Assembly (NCBI RefSeq): GCF_036850765.1
Contig: NC_089493.1
Span: 165,971,640 to 166,035,639 of the forward strand
Reading direction: 5' to 3'
DNA from: Saccopteryx bilineata
Taxonomy: Eukaryota > Chordata > Mammalia > Chiroptera > Emballonuridae
DNA: 64,000 nucleotides
Shown: positions 1 through 14,306 of the stretch, piece after piece
Layout of the letters: each line of letters starts with the position of its first letter
How positions within the stretch are numbered: position 1 is the first letter of the stretch
Program-made: the position numbers and the translations under genes
The notes under the pieces: model-generated
Told to the model about the DNA's origin: nothing
Seen by the model: only the letters and a program-made list of their open reading frames with translations
The model's database searches: none

Positions 1-142
1 GAGTAGCAGAGTGCCCACTGGTTCAAACAATTCCTCTCAGACCACAGAATGTCTTACACCTGAACCTTGTTCACAGTCTCCAAGCAGTGTGGCTCCCCAG
101 TCATTGCCCCCTGTGTATCCCTCAGTTGACATTGATGCACAT
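1..142 (+). CDS. ANKHD1: ANKHD1 exon (linker before second ankyrin block), 5' edge cut by window
   Basis: Frame starts at base 2. It encodes a Ser/Thr/Pro-rich linker ending PSVDIDAH, phase 0, with donor GTGAGT at 143. The exon may begin before the window. Confidence 0.93.
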
Positions 143-3100
143 GTGAGTATATCACTTTAGCTAAACTTACTTTGCACATTTGGATTTTCTTTGTTTGGAA
201 AGGAAAATTATTATTGTATATTCATTGTAAAAATATTACTTGCTCTTCAACTAATAACCTGTGTAAAAAGAAAAAGATTAACTTTTTTTTCCCCCTTCTA
301 GACTGAGAGCAATCATGACACAGCATTAACACTAGCTTGTGCGGGTGGTCATGAAGAGCTTGTATCTGTACTCATTGCACGAGATGCTAAAATTGAGCAC
401 AGAGACAAAAAAGGTAAGGAATGTCAGTCAAAAATAAAGTCAGAAAGAGACAGTGTTTTCACTCTCAATTAGTAGTTCCTAGACTATCTCTGAAAAGATG
501 AATAAGCATATTTCAGTTAGGAATTCTAGATTTATTCATCTATAGAGCCAAATTATTCTCCAAAAATTAGAGAAATCATCAGTGGAGTACAGCAAGTGTG
601 GTTGCCTTTTTCCTTAACCCAAAAGTTGAACATGCAGAGATATCAAAATTCATTACAAGTATAAACTTTAATAGTTTTCTTTGACTTAGCATTTCCTTTT
701 TATCAGATGTTCATGGATTTTTGTCACCAAGAAATCAGGGTTTAAAGCTGTTTTATGTTAAATAGTTATAACTATCTGCCCTAAAGACTTTTTCCTACTA
801 AAACAATAAAGAAATGAAGGCAATGGCTTAATAAATAAAAACTACAAGTTTGTTTGTTTGTTTTTCTGGTTTAGGTTTTACACCACTGATCCTGGCGGCA
901 ACAGCAGGGCATGTTGGAGTTGTGGAAATCCTTTTGGATAAAGGTGGAGATATAGAAGCACAATCTGAACGAACAAAGGATACTCCACTTTCATTGGCAT
1001 GTTCTGGTGGACGTCAGGAGGTGTGTTAATGTTAATTTTCATTTTGTAAATATTTTGCTTATATTTTTAAAATGTGTATGATGAATGAGCCACAGTCCTG
1101 ATACATATGAAGTGCAAATTTATAACTCAGTTAATGAATAGAAAAAGTAACATCTTATTTCAAAACAATCAGGATTTCAGATCTCTGAATTCCTTGATGT
1201 GAAATTGAATCCATTTCTCTAATGCTGATTTTTGAATACATACAGCCTAATTAATTATAAGTTGAACCGTTGGTGTAAAGTGGATTTCTCTGTTCATATT
1301 TTACTTTGTAGGTGGTAGACTTGCTGTTGGCTCGAGGTGCAAATAAAGAACATAGGAATGTATCTGATTATACACCACTGAGTCTAGCTGCATCTGGAGG
1401 ATATGTTAATATCATTAAGATTCTGCTTAATGCTGGAGCAGAAATTAATTCAAGGTATCTATCACCTGTTTCTTTTAGCACTCATGGTTAATAAGTTACT
1501 GCGTAGAATAAGTGTCTTCCCCTAAATATTTGGACAGATACCATTTTTAATTAAGGTAATACTAAAGTTGCAAGGGTCAACAGTTTTTTCTGTAATGTAC
1601 TTATAATCACATTATAAAGTGGCTTTATTAGCTAAAGTGGCTATGTTTAAAGAGGTCTCCTTCAAAAAGTACTTTGTTATGTGTAGTTAGAATTGTATAA
1701 CTTATAAATATTAGGGATTATATTTTAAATTGTGAGATTTTCCTATTTCTGAGTATTAGTATAAACAACTAAATCACTGGTTTTTCATTGAAACATTTTC
1801 ATCTTTTTTTTTTTTAAGTGAGAATCAGGGAGGCAGAGTGACAGACTCCTGCAAGTGCCCCGACTGGGATTCACCCAATAAGCCCCCTATGGGGCAGTGC
1901 TCTGCCTATCAGGGGCTGCTTCTCTGTTGCTTAGCAACCAAGCCATTTTTGGCATCTGAGGCAAGGCCATGGTGCCATCCTGATTGCCCAGGGCCAACTT
2001 TCTTAAACCATTTGAGCCATGGCTGCAGAATGGGGAGAAAGAGCGAAGAGGGAGAGGAAGTGGTAGAGAAGCAGATGGTTGTCTCTCCTGCGTGCCCTGA
2101 CCAGGAATCGAACCCGGGACTTCCACACACAGGGCTGACGCTCTACTGCTGAGCTAGCCAGCCAGGACCACATTTTCATTTTTTATGTTTCCTATGCTTT
2201 CTGTCTTTTTTTTTTCCCTTGTGCTTTCTAAAAGCAACAGGTAACATTTTAATTTTCTAAGCACATTTTCCCCCTTTAGGACTGGGAGCAAACTAGGTAT
2301 TTCTCCCTTGATGTTGGCTGCAATGAATGGACACGTCCCTGCAGTAAAATTGTTGCTTGATATGGGTTCAGACATTAATGCCCAAATAGAGACCAATCGG
2401 AACACAGCTCTCACTTTGGCCTGTTTTCAAGGCCGAGCAGAAGTAGTGAGTTTGCTTCTAGACCGAAAAGCCAATGTTGAACATAGAGCAAAGGTAAGCA
2501 TTTTATAACTTGTCAACTGCCTCAGGTATATTTCTAGTAGAAAGATAATGGTATTTCAACTCAAATTGAATGTGCAATTTTAAATTTTCATAAGGTAAAA
2601 TCGATGCCCCAATGCAGGATTGGGGAATTGTGCTGTATGGTGGTCAGTGACACACTAGCACTATTCATGACTTATTAAGGACAGTGAAAGAAATACAATC
2701 AGTATTTTTTCAAACCTCAGGCTTGAGTGTGTTCTCTTAATTCTCCAGTTTGCAACTTTTTCTTTTGAAAGAGAGAGGAATGAAGGGAGAGAGATGAAAA
2801 GCATCAACTCATAGTTGCGGCACTTTGGTTCATTGATTGCTTTCTCATACGTGCATTGACTAGGGGGCTCCAGCTGAGCCAGTGACCCCTTGCTCAAGCC
2901 GGTGACCTTGGGCCTCAAGCCAGCAACCTTGGGCTTCAAGCCAGTGGCCTCAAGCTGGTGAGCCTGCGCTCAAGCCAGCGACCTTGGGGTTCGAACCTGG
3001 GACCTCAGCCTCTCACACTGATGCTCTATCCAGTGCACCACCACTGCTCAGGCCAGTTTGCAACTTTTGAATGTAGTAAGATTATTCTGTAGTAAGATAG

Positions 3101-6100
3101 TTTTGAATAGTAACATTATTTGGTAGAGTCCTTTAATGTAGTTTTTTTTTTCTTTTTTTCCAGAGACAGAGCCAGAGAGAGGGATAGATAGTGACAGAGG
3201 ACAGACAGGAATGGAGAGAGATGAGAAACATCAATCATTAGTTTTTCGTTGCGACACCTTAGTTGTTCATTGATTGCTTTCTCATATGTGCCTTGACTGT
3301 GGGCCTTCATTAGACTGAGTAACTAACCCCTTGCTGGAGCCAGCGACCTTGGGTCTAAGCTGGTGAGCTTTTGCTTAAACCAGATGAGCCTGTGCTCAAG
3401 CTGGTGACTTCGGGGTCTCGAACCTGGGTCTTCTGCATCCCAGTCCGACGTTCTATCCACTGTGCCATCACCTGGTCAGGCTAATGTAGATTTTTAAAGA
3501 ACTCTTTTAATGAGGCATGGGCTTACCCTTGGTAAAAACTCAATCAAAAAATTACTGCATAAATTTTAAACTTGAGACAGCTAAAAATTTAATCTATGAC
3601 AAATTCTGATCATTTTATGACTATTCAGCTTTCAGAATATGTCAGTGTTGTGATTTTTTTTCCTTCTTAGAATTATTAGGTACTTAGAACCGTAGAAAAA
3701 ATGTAGTTTATGTAGCATTATTAATAATCAGGCAATGGCCAATCTGTTAGTCATTGCAAATTGGAAGGGTTTTGATGAAAATCTTATATTTTCTCCCTGA
3801 ACTTCATTAGTTATATTTCCTAAAATTTAATGAATAAGTGTAGTCTTCCCTCAGACTTCTCATCGCACAAAGAAAAATGAGCGATATCTGCTATCCAGTT
3901 TATCTTTGTGTATTACAAATATTCAGTGTGATTATTAGAAGTTCTAGAGAAATCATATTATTTTGGAAATGAAACCAGTAAATATCTTTTGGCAAAAATG
4001 CCAGAAACTAATGAACAAAAGACATATGAATAAAATTTATGAAGTAATATTTTAATCTATTTTACCTAAGTTTGAATAGGATTGAAAGAATTTACCGAGT
4101 TGTTTAGCAAAGTGCATTCTCAGATAAAGTATATTTAAAAAAAGAAAGTTTTTCAATTGAACATTGTGCCTTATTTTATCTTCTTTTTATTTGTTTTTGA
4201 TATATCTTTATTTATTGTGCAGATAAGTTATGGTCTCAAATGTGTAAATTTATAACAGTATAGAAGTTATGTGTGTGTGTGTGTGTATACACTTTTTTTT
4301 ATACTTTAGCATGTGGTAGTGTAAGTTCATTCTAGCTTGTCTAATTGAATCTAACAATTTTTACTTGCTATTTAGGGAAATTTAAGACTGAATATTGCTT
4401 AGCTCCTTTATGAGAGAAAAACCACAAATAGAAAACACTAGTCAAAAAAAAACCCACAATCAATTGTTTCAGTCTTTCAAAGAAATTATATTAATTTACT
4501 TAAATAATACTTGGTTTAAACAGACTGGTCTTACCCCCTTGATGGAAGCTGCTTCTGGAGGCTATGCAGAGGTTGGAAGAGTTCTCCTTGATAAAGGAGC
4601 AGATGTCAATGCCCCCCCTGTGCCTTCCTCAAGAGACACTGCTTTAACAATAGCAGCGGACAAAGGGCATTACAAATTTTGTGAGCTCCTGATTAGTAGG
4701 TGGGTAAAATTTATATTTATATATAGAACTTTGTACTCTCCCTTTCACTTTTCAGAGCCATTAACTAAAATTGTTCTACTTTACTGACACTTAAAAGAAC
4801 AGATTATTTGCATGATATTCTGTAAAAGATAAAAAGACAGAAAAATACAAAAAGTCTGCCTCTTCTCATAGGAAACAAATTATATTAACATCTTTTGATT
4901 TTATAGAGGAGCCCATATTGATGTTCATAACAAGAAGGGAAACACACCACTTTGGTTGGCATCCAATGGTGGCCATTTTGATGTGGTGCAGTTGCTAGTG
5001 CAAGCAGGTGCTGATGTGGATGCAGCAGATAACCGGAAAATCACACCTCTTATGTCAGCATTTCGCAAGGTAATTTTAGGTGGGGCAGGGAAGATACAAT
5101 TTAATAATTCTGAATCAATTCTAAGTTAAAATCATATAAGAAAGATATATTGAGCTTGGATAATTGACTGTATATCTATACACAAATCACTACTATATTT
5201 TCACTCTTTTTGTGGCCAAATCTAACAGCTATATGGGAGTTGACTATAAGCACCTATATTTTTAGAGCAGTTAGTATCTAGACTAGTTTTGTTGTGCTGT
5301 GATACATAACATCTGATTTAAGGTCAGATATTATATGTAAATGGATGTCTTCCCTATCTAAGGAACAACTTAAATGTGTGGACTCTTTCATAAAAAATTA
5401 TACCTCATATATATTTATCAATGCAATGATGATAAACTATAAACTAGTTAACTGGCTTACAAACCCTGCAAGATATGGCTCCTGCCAGCCTCCCCAGACC
5501 AATCTGTTATGCTGCCCTCCCCTTTACTCACTACACTTCAGCCACTGGTCTGGAATGCACTAAATTTTTAACTGCCTCCAGGCTTTTCCTCACTGGTTTT
5601 CTTTTCCCAAAATGTTCTTTCTGTTGTTTATCACCTGGTTCACTTCTGCTTACCCTTTAGCTCCCATTTTAAATGTCACTTCTTAGTGAGTCCTTCTCTA
5701 ACATCCAATCTGAAAAAAGTTCCTCCTCTTCTCTTTTATAGAACACTATTATTTTTCTTATCCCAATTTGTAATTATACATTCAAACCCATGTTTACTTT
5801 TTTAATGCCTATCTCCTCAACTAGGCTGGAAGATCCATGAAGACCAAGAGTCATGACTTTTTCACCACTGTTTAAACCCAGTTGTTTAGCGCAGTGCCCA
5901 ACTCATAATAGCTGGTAACTAAATAGCTATTGAATGAGAGCCGTGTAAGTTTTGTGTCTTAGAAAAAAATCTTAAAATATTTTCTAGACTTAATACTTTA
6001 AAAAAATATTTTTTTCTTTCCTTCTAATTGAGATAATTTACATACAGTGAAATGCACTAATCTTAAGATTCATAGTTTAAAGAGTTTTGGTAAATTCATA

Positions 6101-9100
6101 TGCCCATGTAAACCATACCGATAAAGATATAAAATACTTTCATAATTTTAGAAATTTCATCATGCCTGTTCTCAATTAGTTCCCTGCCTTGGAGGCAACT
6201 ACTTTCTTGTTTTCTTGTCACCAGCAGACTAATTTATGGGGATATTTTAGAGCCTTGATAGGAGGGGAAACTGCAAGTTTTGTTATAATAGATGTACTTG
6301 GAATTGATTATAGATTCACTGGGGAACAAAATTTTTGTTGCATCCACAAAAACACTTGTTCTTACCTAATTCGAGTGTGCTGATCTCAAATCTGACATTA
6401 GTCTTTCTCTGTAAGCTGCAGTTTTTTTGCAATTCAAGATTTTAGGTTTTCATTTTATTGTAAAATTTTCAACATTTAGTTTAATGAAGTAGAATGTCTT
6501 CTTGGGCATCATCTTTGTGAAAATATAATTTATATAATGCAGTAAATACACTAATACACTAAAAGATATGATTGCATCAGAATTTGTCTACAATTTCAAA
6601 ATAGGACATATTAAAACACTTTAATCATAAAATTTGTGCGAAAATTATTTAAATTCTGTTCAGACAAAAATTTGCGTTTGTAGCTCTTGCGTTTGTGTAC
6701 TTGTTGAGGACAATCTCGTTTGATGCTCCAGCAGTAGTCTGCTCATCACTAACAGCTCCAAGATTTTCGGGAAACTTATCAAGGTGACTGTTCAGAAAGT
6801 GAATCTTTTTTTTTTTTTTAATTTATTTATTAAATATAATGCAGTGACATTGATAAATCAGGATACATATGTTGAGAGAAAACATCTCTAGATTATTTTG
6901 ACATTTGATTGTGCTATATACCCCTCCCCCAAAGCTAAATTGTCTTCTGTCACCTTCTATCTGGTTTTCTTTGTGCCCCTCCCCTCCCCCAACCCCGCTC
7001 TCCTTCTTCACCCCCTCCCCCCTACCCCCACCCCCCACCCCTGTTGCCATCACATTCTTGTTCATGTCTCTGAGTCTCATTTTTATGTCCCTTCTATGTA
7101 TGGATTCATATAGTTCTTAGTTTTTTTTCTGATTTACTTATTTACTCCGTATAATGTTATCAAGGTCCATCCATGTTATTGTAAATGATCTGATGTCATA
7201 ATTTCTTATGGCTGAGTAGTATTCCATAGTATATATGTACCAAAGCTTTTTAATCCACTCGTCCTCTGACGGACACTTGGGCTGTTTCCAGATCTTCGCT
7301 ATTGTGAACAATGCTGCCATAAGCATGGGGGTGCATTTCTCCTTTTGGAGCCGTTCTATGGTGTCCTTGGGATATATTTCTAAAAGTGGGATAGCTGGGT
7401 CAAAAGGCAGTTCGATTTTCAGTTTTTTGAGGAATCTCCATACTGTTTTCCACAGTGGCTGCACCAGTCTGCATTCCCACCAGCAGTGCAGGAGGGTTGC
7501 CTTTTCTCCACATCGTCGCCAGCATTTATTCTGTGTTGTTTTGTTGATGAGCGCCATTCTGACTGGTGTGAGGTGATATCTCATTGTGGTTTTCTCTAAT
7601 GATTAGTGATGTTGAGCATTTTTTCATATGCCTATTAGCCATCTGTATGTCCTCTTTGGAGAAGTGTCTATTCATCTCTTTTGCCCACTTTTGGATTGGA
7701 TTGTTTGTCTTCCTGGTGTTGAGATTTACAAGTTCTTTATAAATTTTGGTTATTAACCCCTTATCATATATTGTCAAATATGTTCTCCCATTGTGTAGTT
7801 TGTCTTTTTATTCTGTTCTTCTTGTCTTTAGCTGTGCAAAACCTTTTTAGTTTGATATAGTCCCATTTGTTTATCCTGTCTTTTATTTCACTTCCCCATG
7901 GAGATAAATCAGCAAATATATTGCTCCGAGAGATGTCCGAGAGCTTACTGCCTATGTTTTCTTCTAAGATGCTTATGGTTTCACGGCCTACATTTAAGTC
8001 TTTTATCCATTTTGAGTTTATTTTTGTGAGTGGTGTAAGCTGGTGATCTAGTTTCATTTTTTTGCAGGTAGCTGTCCAATTTTCCCTACACCATTTGTTA
8101 AAGAGGCTGTCTTTACTCCATTGTATTTCCTTACCTCCTTTGTCAAATATCAGTTGTCCATAAAAGTGTGGGTTTATTTCTGGGTTCTCTGTTCTGTTCC
8201 ATTGATCTATATGCCTGTTCTTATGTCAGTACCAGGCTGTTTTGAGTACAATGGCCTTGTAGTATAACTTGATATCAGGAAGTGTGATACCTCCCACTTT
8301 ATTCTTCTTTCGTAAGATTGCTGAGGCTATTCGTGTTCTCTTTTGGTTCCATATAAATTTTTGGAATATGTGGTCTATATCTTTGAAGTATGTCATTGGA
8401 ATTTTAATTGGTATTGCATTGAATTTATAGATTGCTTTGGGTAAAATAGACATTTTAATGATGTTTATTCTTCCTAACCATGAGCACCGTATATGCTTCC
8501 ACTTGTTTGTATCTTCCTTGATTTCTTTTATCAATGCTTTGTAATTTTCCGAGTACAAATCTTTAGTCTCCTTGGTTAAGTTTATTCCTAGCTACTTTAT
8601 TTTTTTGGTTGTAATTGTGAAGGGTATTGTTTCCTTAATTTCTCTTTCTGACTGTTCATTGTTGGTGTATAAAAATGCCTCTGATTTCTGAGTATTGATT
8701 TTATATCCTGCCACTTTGCTGAATTCATTTACCAGGTCCAGTAGCTTTTTGACTGAGACTTTAGGGTTTTCTATATACAATATCATATCATCTGCAAATA
8801 ATGATAGTTTTACTTCTTCTTTTCCAACTTGAATGCCTTTTATTTCTTCTTCTTGTCTGATTGCTGTGGCTAGGACTTCCAGGACCATGTTAAATAAGAG
8901 TGGTGAAAGGGGGCACCCCTGCCTTGTTCCTGATCTTAAGGGTATTGCTTTTAATTTTTGCCCATTGAGTATGATGTTAGCTGTGGGTTTCTCATAGATG
9001 GCTTTTATCATGTTGAGGTATGTTCCCTGTATTTCCACTTTGCTGAGAGTTTTGATCATGAATGGGTCCTGGATTTTATCAAATGCTTTTTCTGCATCTA

Positions 9101-12100
9101 TTGAAATTATCATATGGTTTTTCTCCTTCTTTTTGTTTATGTGATGAATCACATTGATTGATTTACGAATATTGTACCAGCCTTGCCTCTCCAGAATAAA
9201 TCCCACTTGATCATGGTGTATGATTTTTTCCATATATTGTTGGATTTGGTTTGCTAATATTTTGTTGAGAATTTTAGCATCTATATTCATCAGAGATATT
9301 GGCCTATAATTTTCTTTCTTTGTGTTGTCTTTGCCTGGTTTTAGAATCAGAATTATGCTCGCCTCATAAAAGGAGCTTGGAAGTCTTCCTTCCTCTTGAA
9401 TTTTTTGAAATAGTTTGAGAAAGATAGGAGTTAGTTCTTCTTTGAATATTTGGTAGAATTCCACTGTGAAGTCATCGGGCCCCGGACTTTTCTTTGTTGG
9501 GAGTTTTTTGATAACTGTTTCAATCTCATTTGTTGTAATTGGTCTGTTTAGGTTTTCTGATTCTTCCAGATTGATTTTTGGAAGATTGTATGTTTCAAGG
9601 AATTTGTCCATTTCATCTAGATTGTCTAGTTTTTTGGCATACAGTTCTTCATAGTATTTTCTTACAATATTTTGTATTTCTGTTGTGTCAGTTGTTATTT
9701 CTCCTCTCTCATTTCTAATTTTATTTATTTGAGTCCTCTCTCTCTTTTTCTTGGTGAGTCTACTTAAAGGTTCATCAATCTTGTTTACCTTTTCAAAGAA
9801 CCAGCTCCTAGTTTCATTGATGCTCTGCATTGTTTCTTTAGCCTCTATGTCATTTATTTCTGCTCTGATCTTTATTATTTCCTTCCTTCTACTACATTTG
9901 GGCTTTACTTGCTGTTCTTTTAGATGCAGGGTTAAGTTGTTTATTTGAGCTTTTTCTAGCTTCTGAAAGTGTGCCTGTAGTGCTATGAACTTCCCTCTCA
10001 GCACTGCTTTCGCTGTGTCCCATAAATTTTGAGTTGATGTATGCTCATTGTCATTCGTTTCTAGGAATTTTTTTATTTCTTCTTTGATCTCATTCTTAAT
10101 CCATTCATTATTTAACAACCTGCTATTTAGTTTCCATGTGTTTGAGAATTTTTGAGCTTTTCTGTTGTGATTCATTTCTAGTTTCATGCCGTTGTGATCG
10201 GAGAAAGTGCTTGATATGATTTCAGTCTTCTTAAATTTGTTGAGACCACTTTTGTGCCCTAACATGTGGTCTATCTTAGAGAATGTACCATGAGCACTTG
10301 AAAAGAATGTATATTCTGCTGCTTTAGGGTGAAAGGTTCTGAAGATATCTATTAAATCAAGTTGATCTAGTGTTTCCAATAAGTCTGCTGTTTCTTTGTT
10401 AATTTTCTTTCTTGAGGATCTATCTAGTGATGTTAGTGGGGTATTGAAATCCCCTACTATTATTGCTGTTGATCTCACCCTTTAAATCCATCAAAGTCTG
10501 CTTTATATATTTGGGCGCTCCTATATTAGGTGCATAGATATTTATAATAGTTATATCTTCCTGTTGGATTACTCCCTTTATCATTATGGATTACTTCTTT
10601 ATCTCTTACTATATCCTTTGTTTTAAGTCCAATTTGTCTGATATAAGTATTGCTACCCCAGCTTTTTTTTCATTTCTGTTTGCATGAAATGTTTTTTCCA
10701 TCCTTTTACCTTCAATCTATGTGTGTCTTTTGTTCTAAGGTGTGTCTCTTGTAGACAACATATGTATGGGTCCTGTTTTCTTATCCACGCAGCTACCCTA
10801 TGTCTTTTGGTTGGATCATTTAATCCATTTACATTTAAGGTTATTATTGATATGTAGTTGTTTATTGCCATTTTCTTCTTTAAAGGTATATTCCTTTTTT
10901 GCTATATTCTTTTCCCACTTTGATCTGTTTACACCAGGCCCCTTAACATTTCCTGCAGGATTGGTTTGGTTGTAATGAATTTCTTGAGTTGTATTTTGTC
11001 TGGGAAGCTTTTTATTTCTCCTTCGATTTTAAACGATAGCCTTGCTGGATAAAGTAGTCTTGGTTGTAGGTTCTTGTTCTGCATTACTTTGAATATTTCT
11101 TGCCATTCCCTTCTGGCCTCAAGTGTTTCTGTTGAGAAGTCGGATGTCATCCTTATGGGGGCTCCTTTATAGGTGATAACTTTTTTTTCTCTTGCAGCTT
11201 TAATATTTTCTCTTTATCGCTTAGCTTTGCTACTTTAATTATGATGTGTCTTGGTGTAGGTTTCTTTGGGTTTCTCTTTAATGGAGTCCTCTGTGCTTCT
11301 TGGACTTGTGAGAGTTTCTCTTGCATTAATTTAGGGAAGTTTTCAGCTATGATATGATTGAACAAAGTCTCTATCCCTTGTTCTTTTTCTTCTTCTTCAA
11401 GAACCCCTATGATGCGGATGTTATTTCTCTTCATGTTGTCACAGAGCTCTCTAAGAGTTTCCTCTGACTTTTTGAGTCTCTTTTCTCTTTTCTTCTCTGC
11501 TTTCATGCCTTCATTCCAGTTGTCCTCTAACTCGCTGATTCAATCCTCTGCTCTATCTATCCTGTTTTTAATTCCTTCCATTGTGGTCTTTATTTCTGAT
11601 ATTGTATTTGTCATCTCCGACTGATTCTTTTTTATACTTGCTATTTCTTTATTTAGATGTTCATAATGACCGTCCATTGTTATTCTAAGATCCCTAAGCA
11701 TCCTTAAAATCATTATTTTGAACTCCTCATCTGGAAGTTTGATTATTTCCATATCACTCAGTTCATCTCTTGAAGGTGTCTCTTGTGGTTTCATTTAGAT
11801 TGCACTTCTTTGTCTTCTCATCATCTGTTTTTGGGTGTTTTATTTGTAGAGTTGGTTGAGTCTAGGCTTGGTGTTATCTGCCTCCAGTTTTCAGTTGTGT
11901 TATTTCTAGGTCTTCTTGGGTTGGTATATAGGAAATGAATCTTAAAGCTCATGTTACATCCAATGTCACGGAAAGCCAACAGCATTCTTTGAACCAGTAG
12001 TTCATATTTTTCTGCTTTTTTGTTGCCAAGGAAGTTCTTTGTAACTGCCACAAAAGACTGCCATGCTGCTTTCTCCTCCTTATTTATCTTCCTGGCAAAT

Positions 12101-14242
12101 TCTTTGTCACGTATGAGGGTTCGAATTTGAGGTCCATCAAATATACCTGCTTTTTTTTTTTTTTTTTCAGAGACAGAGAGAGAGTCAGAGAGAGGGATAG
12201 ACAGGGACAGACAGACAGGAACAGAGAGATGAGAAGCATCAATCATTAGTTTTTCATTGCATGTTGCAACACCTTAGTTGTTCATTGATTGCTTTCTCAT
12301 ATGTGCCTTGACTTCGGGCCTTCAGCAGACCGAGTAACTCCTTGCTGGAGCCAGCGACCTTGGGTCCAAGCTGGTGAGCTTTTTGCTCAAACCAGATGAG
12401 CCCGTGCTCAAGCTGGCAACCTCGGGGTCTCAAACCTGGGTCCTCTGCATCCCAGTTCCATGCTCTATCCACTGCGCCACCACCTGGTCTGGCGAATATA
12501 CCTGCTTTTATCTTCTCAAAAGACAAGGCAGGAAAAGCAGAAATAATATGTTGAAAGCATTCACTTTCTCTATTCAAAGCCTGAACAAACTGCTTCATTA
12601 AGCCAAGTTTGATGTGAAGTGGGGGAAAAATGATCCTGCCTTGATTAACTACAGGTTCATTCACAATATTTTGCATCCCTACTTCCAGAGTTTCACATTT
12701 CGGCCACTCTTTCTGTGTCCAGTGTTTCTCCCGAGCTTGGCTGTCCCACAAACACAGAAAGCAAGGATACTTTGTGAAACCTCTCTGTTGTCCTAGCAGG
12801 AAATTTACCATTTTAAGATCCACACAAATAATCCAGTTATGCTCCTCATACTTCAGAAAGTCGAGGACAATTTTTGTCATTATAATCTTCTCTCAGATGA
12901 GTTGAATAACCAATTGAAACCGCTGAAAATAGGCGATATATGCACGTGTCACAAATGATGAAATATTGCACCTTTGACGTTGAAGTGTGTAACAGCCACA
13001 TATATAACAGAATGTGTCAGGACTATTCTTATATTTATACCTACTCGAAGAAGCCATGATTCAATCATAAAACAAAACAAGAGGGTGTTTTTATCAGATA
13101 ATAATTTTTTACATTTAAAAATAACTACAATTATGTAAAAGTGATGTTTGTAAAACATTAATTGCCTTGTGGTTATGTTCAATCCAAAAGTCATTGCCCT
13201 TTAACTCCAATTTAAAAACCAATGCATGCCATTAACTGTAACAAAAAGAAATTAAAATTGCATATAAACTAGAGCATGCACCAAAAAATGGATTTCAGAT
13301 TTGGAATCAGCGATTCAGAAATATATAGAAACAGTTCTAAAACCTCATGCAACAGAAAATGAAAAAAAAAATTTGTTCCACAGTGATTATTCAGCCTCTG
13401 TAATGACGTTTAGAAAGTGTTTTACCGAGATTCAAGTCATAGGACTCAAATGCTTTGTTTAGTAGCATGAGAATGAAAGTAATGCTTTGGCATCTAGAGC
13501 ATCCTTTTTGTTTTTAGGACTAAGTTATGTTTTAAACTGAGGTTTATTTTACATCACCGATTTAATTTTAATAGAGTTATTCAAAGAGATACCTTTTTTC
13601 TACTAATTTTTTTCAACTTTTAATGGGAAATGGGCATATTAAATTCAGGAAAATTTTTTAGTCCACCATATATTTCTGAGTATGTACTTCTCTTTTTCTG
13701 TTTATAAACTCAACATTTTTTATTTTTATAATTATAATTTGTAGTTTAGTAAACCATCTGCAAGTGTTACTATACCTTTCACTCTTAAGCTTTTAAGCAT
13801 ATGCGTAAAATTTCAAGGAATTCTTTTGTGTATTCTTTTGTTGTACTCTTTACAGGGTCATGTAAAAGTTGTTCAATATTTGGTGAAGGAAGTCAATCAG
13901 TTCCCCTCTGATATAGAATGCATGAGATACATAGCAACAATTACAGATAAGGTAAGTTTAATATGCTATTGAAGCACATTTTTGTTCTTTGTAGAAATAG
14001 TGCCAAAATGTGCAGTTACCAACCTGTTCTTTTTTTCCTCTGTGTGACTGATCACCTGACTTTTCTATGCTTTCGTTTCTCCATTTGTAAATTGAGGATT
14101 ATTATAATACTTTTGTTAAATTATAAATTTTCTTGTTCTCGTGAACCATAACTACGGTGACTGCAGCAAAAGTGTATTACTAGACCACTAGCCTGATTTA
14201 GAAAGTTTTCTAAGAGAACGTATAAAGATTTTAGGAAATGGT

Positions 14243-14306
<64 letters not shown>

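Larger units (their letters stand above)
6808..11929 (-). mobile_element. LINE-1, 5'-truncated, antisense to ANKHD1, inactive
   Basis: About 5.1 kb with poly-A tail (plus-strand T run at 6808). Flanked by an imperfect 14-bp target duplication, AGAAAGTGAATCTT (6794-6807) and AGGAAATGAATCTT (11930-11943). ORF1 is in two pieces (11153-11506, 11540-11794). ORF2 pieces carry the endonuclease start ([18 protein letters not shown]), the reverse-transcriptase FADDMILYI box and the C-terminal region. Several stops and frameshifts separate the pieces. Confidence 0.95.
6317..13385 (-). mobile_element. Broken CACTG-ended DNA transposon (Chapaev3/CMC-like), interrupted by L1 and SINE
   Basis: Left end CACTGGGGAACAAAATTTTT (from 6317). 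The right end, read inward from 13385, is CACTGTGGAACAAATTTTTT. Further inside, both ends share GTTGCAT and CTGAT..CAAATCTGA blocks. A 3-bp target duplication ATT flanks the element (6314-6316, 13386-13388). After removing the L1 (6808-11929) and SINE (12155-12494) about 1.6 kb remains, carrying a minus-strand transposase-like gene. CACTG termini plus a 3-bp duplication fit the CMC superfamily (Chapaev3 group); the superfamily name is inference. Internal deletions make this copy non-autonomous. Confidence 0.75.

Noticed and set aside
8592..10478. Long minus-strand open frame (628 codons) as a host gene
   Set aside because: It is the reverse-transcriptase part of a 5.1-kb L1, with FADDM box, poly-A tail and target duplications.
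12949..13194. Minus-strand frame of 81 codons as the N-terminus of the transposase-like gene
   Set aside because: It lies in the right place, but I could not match its residues convincingly to the family, so I left the N-terminal part as unreadable.
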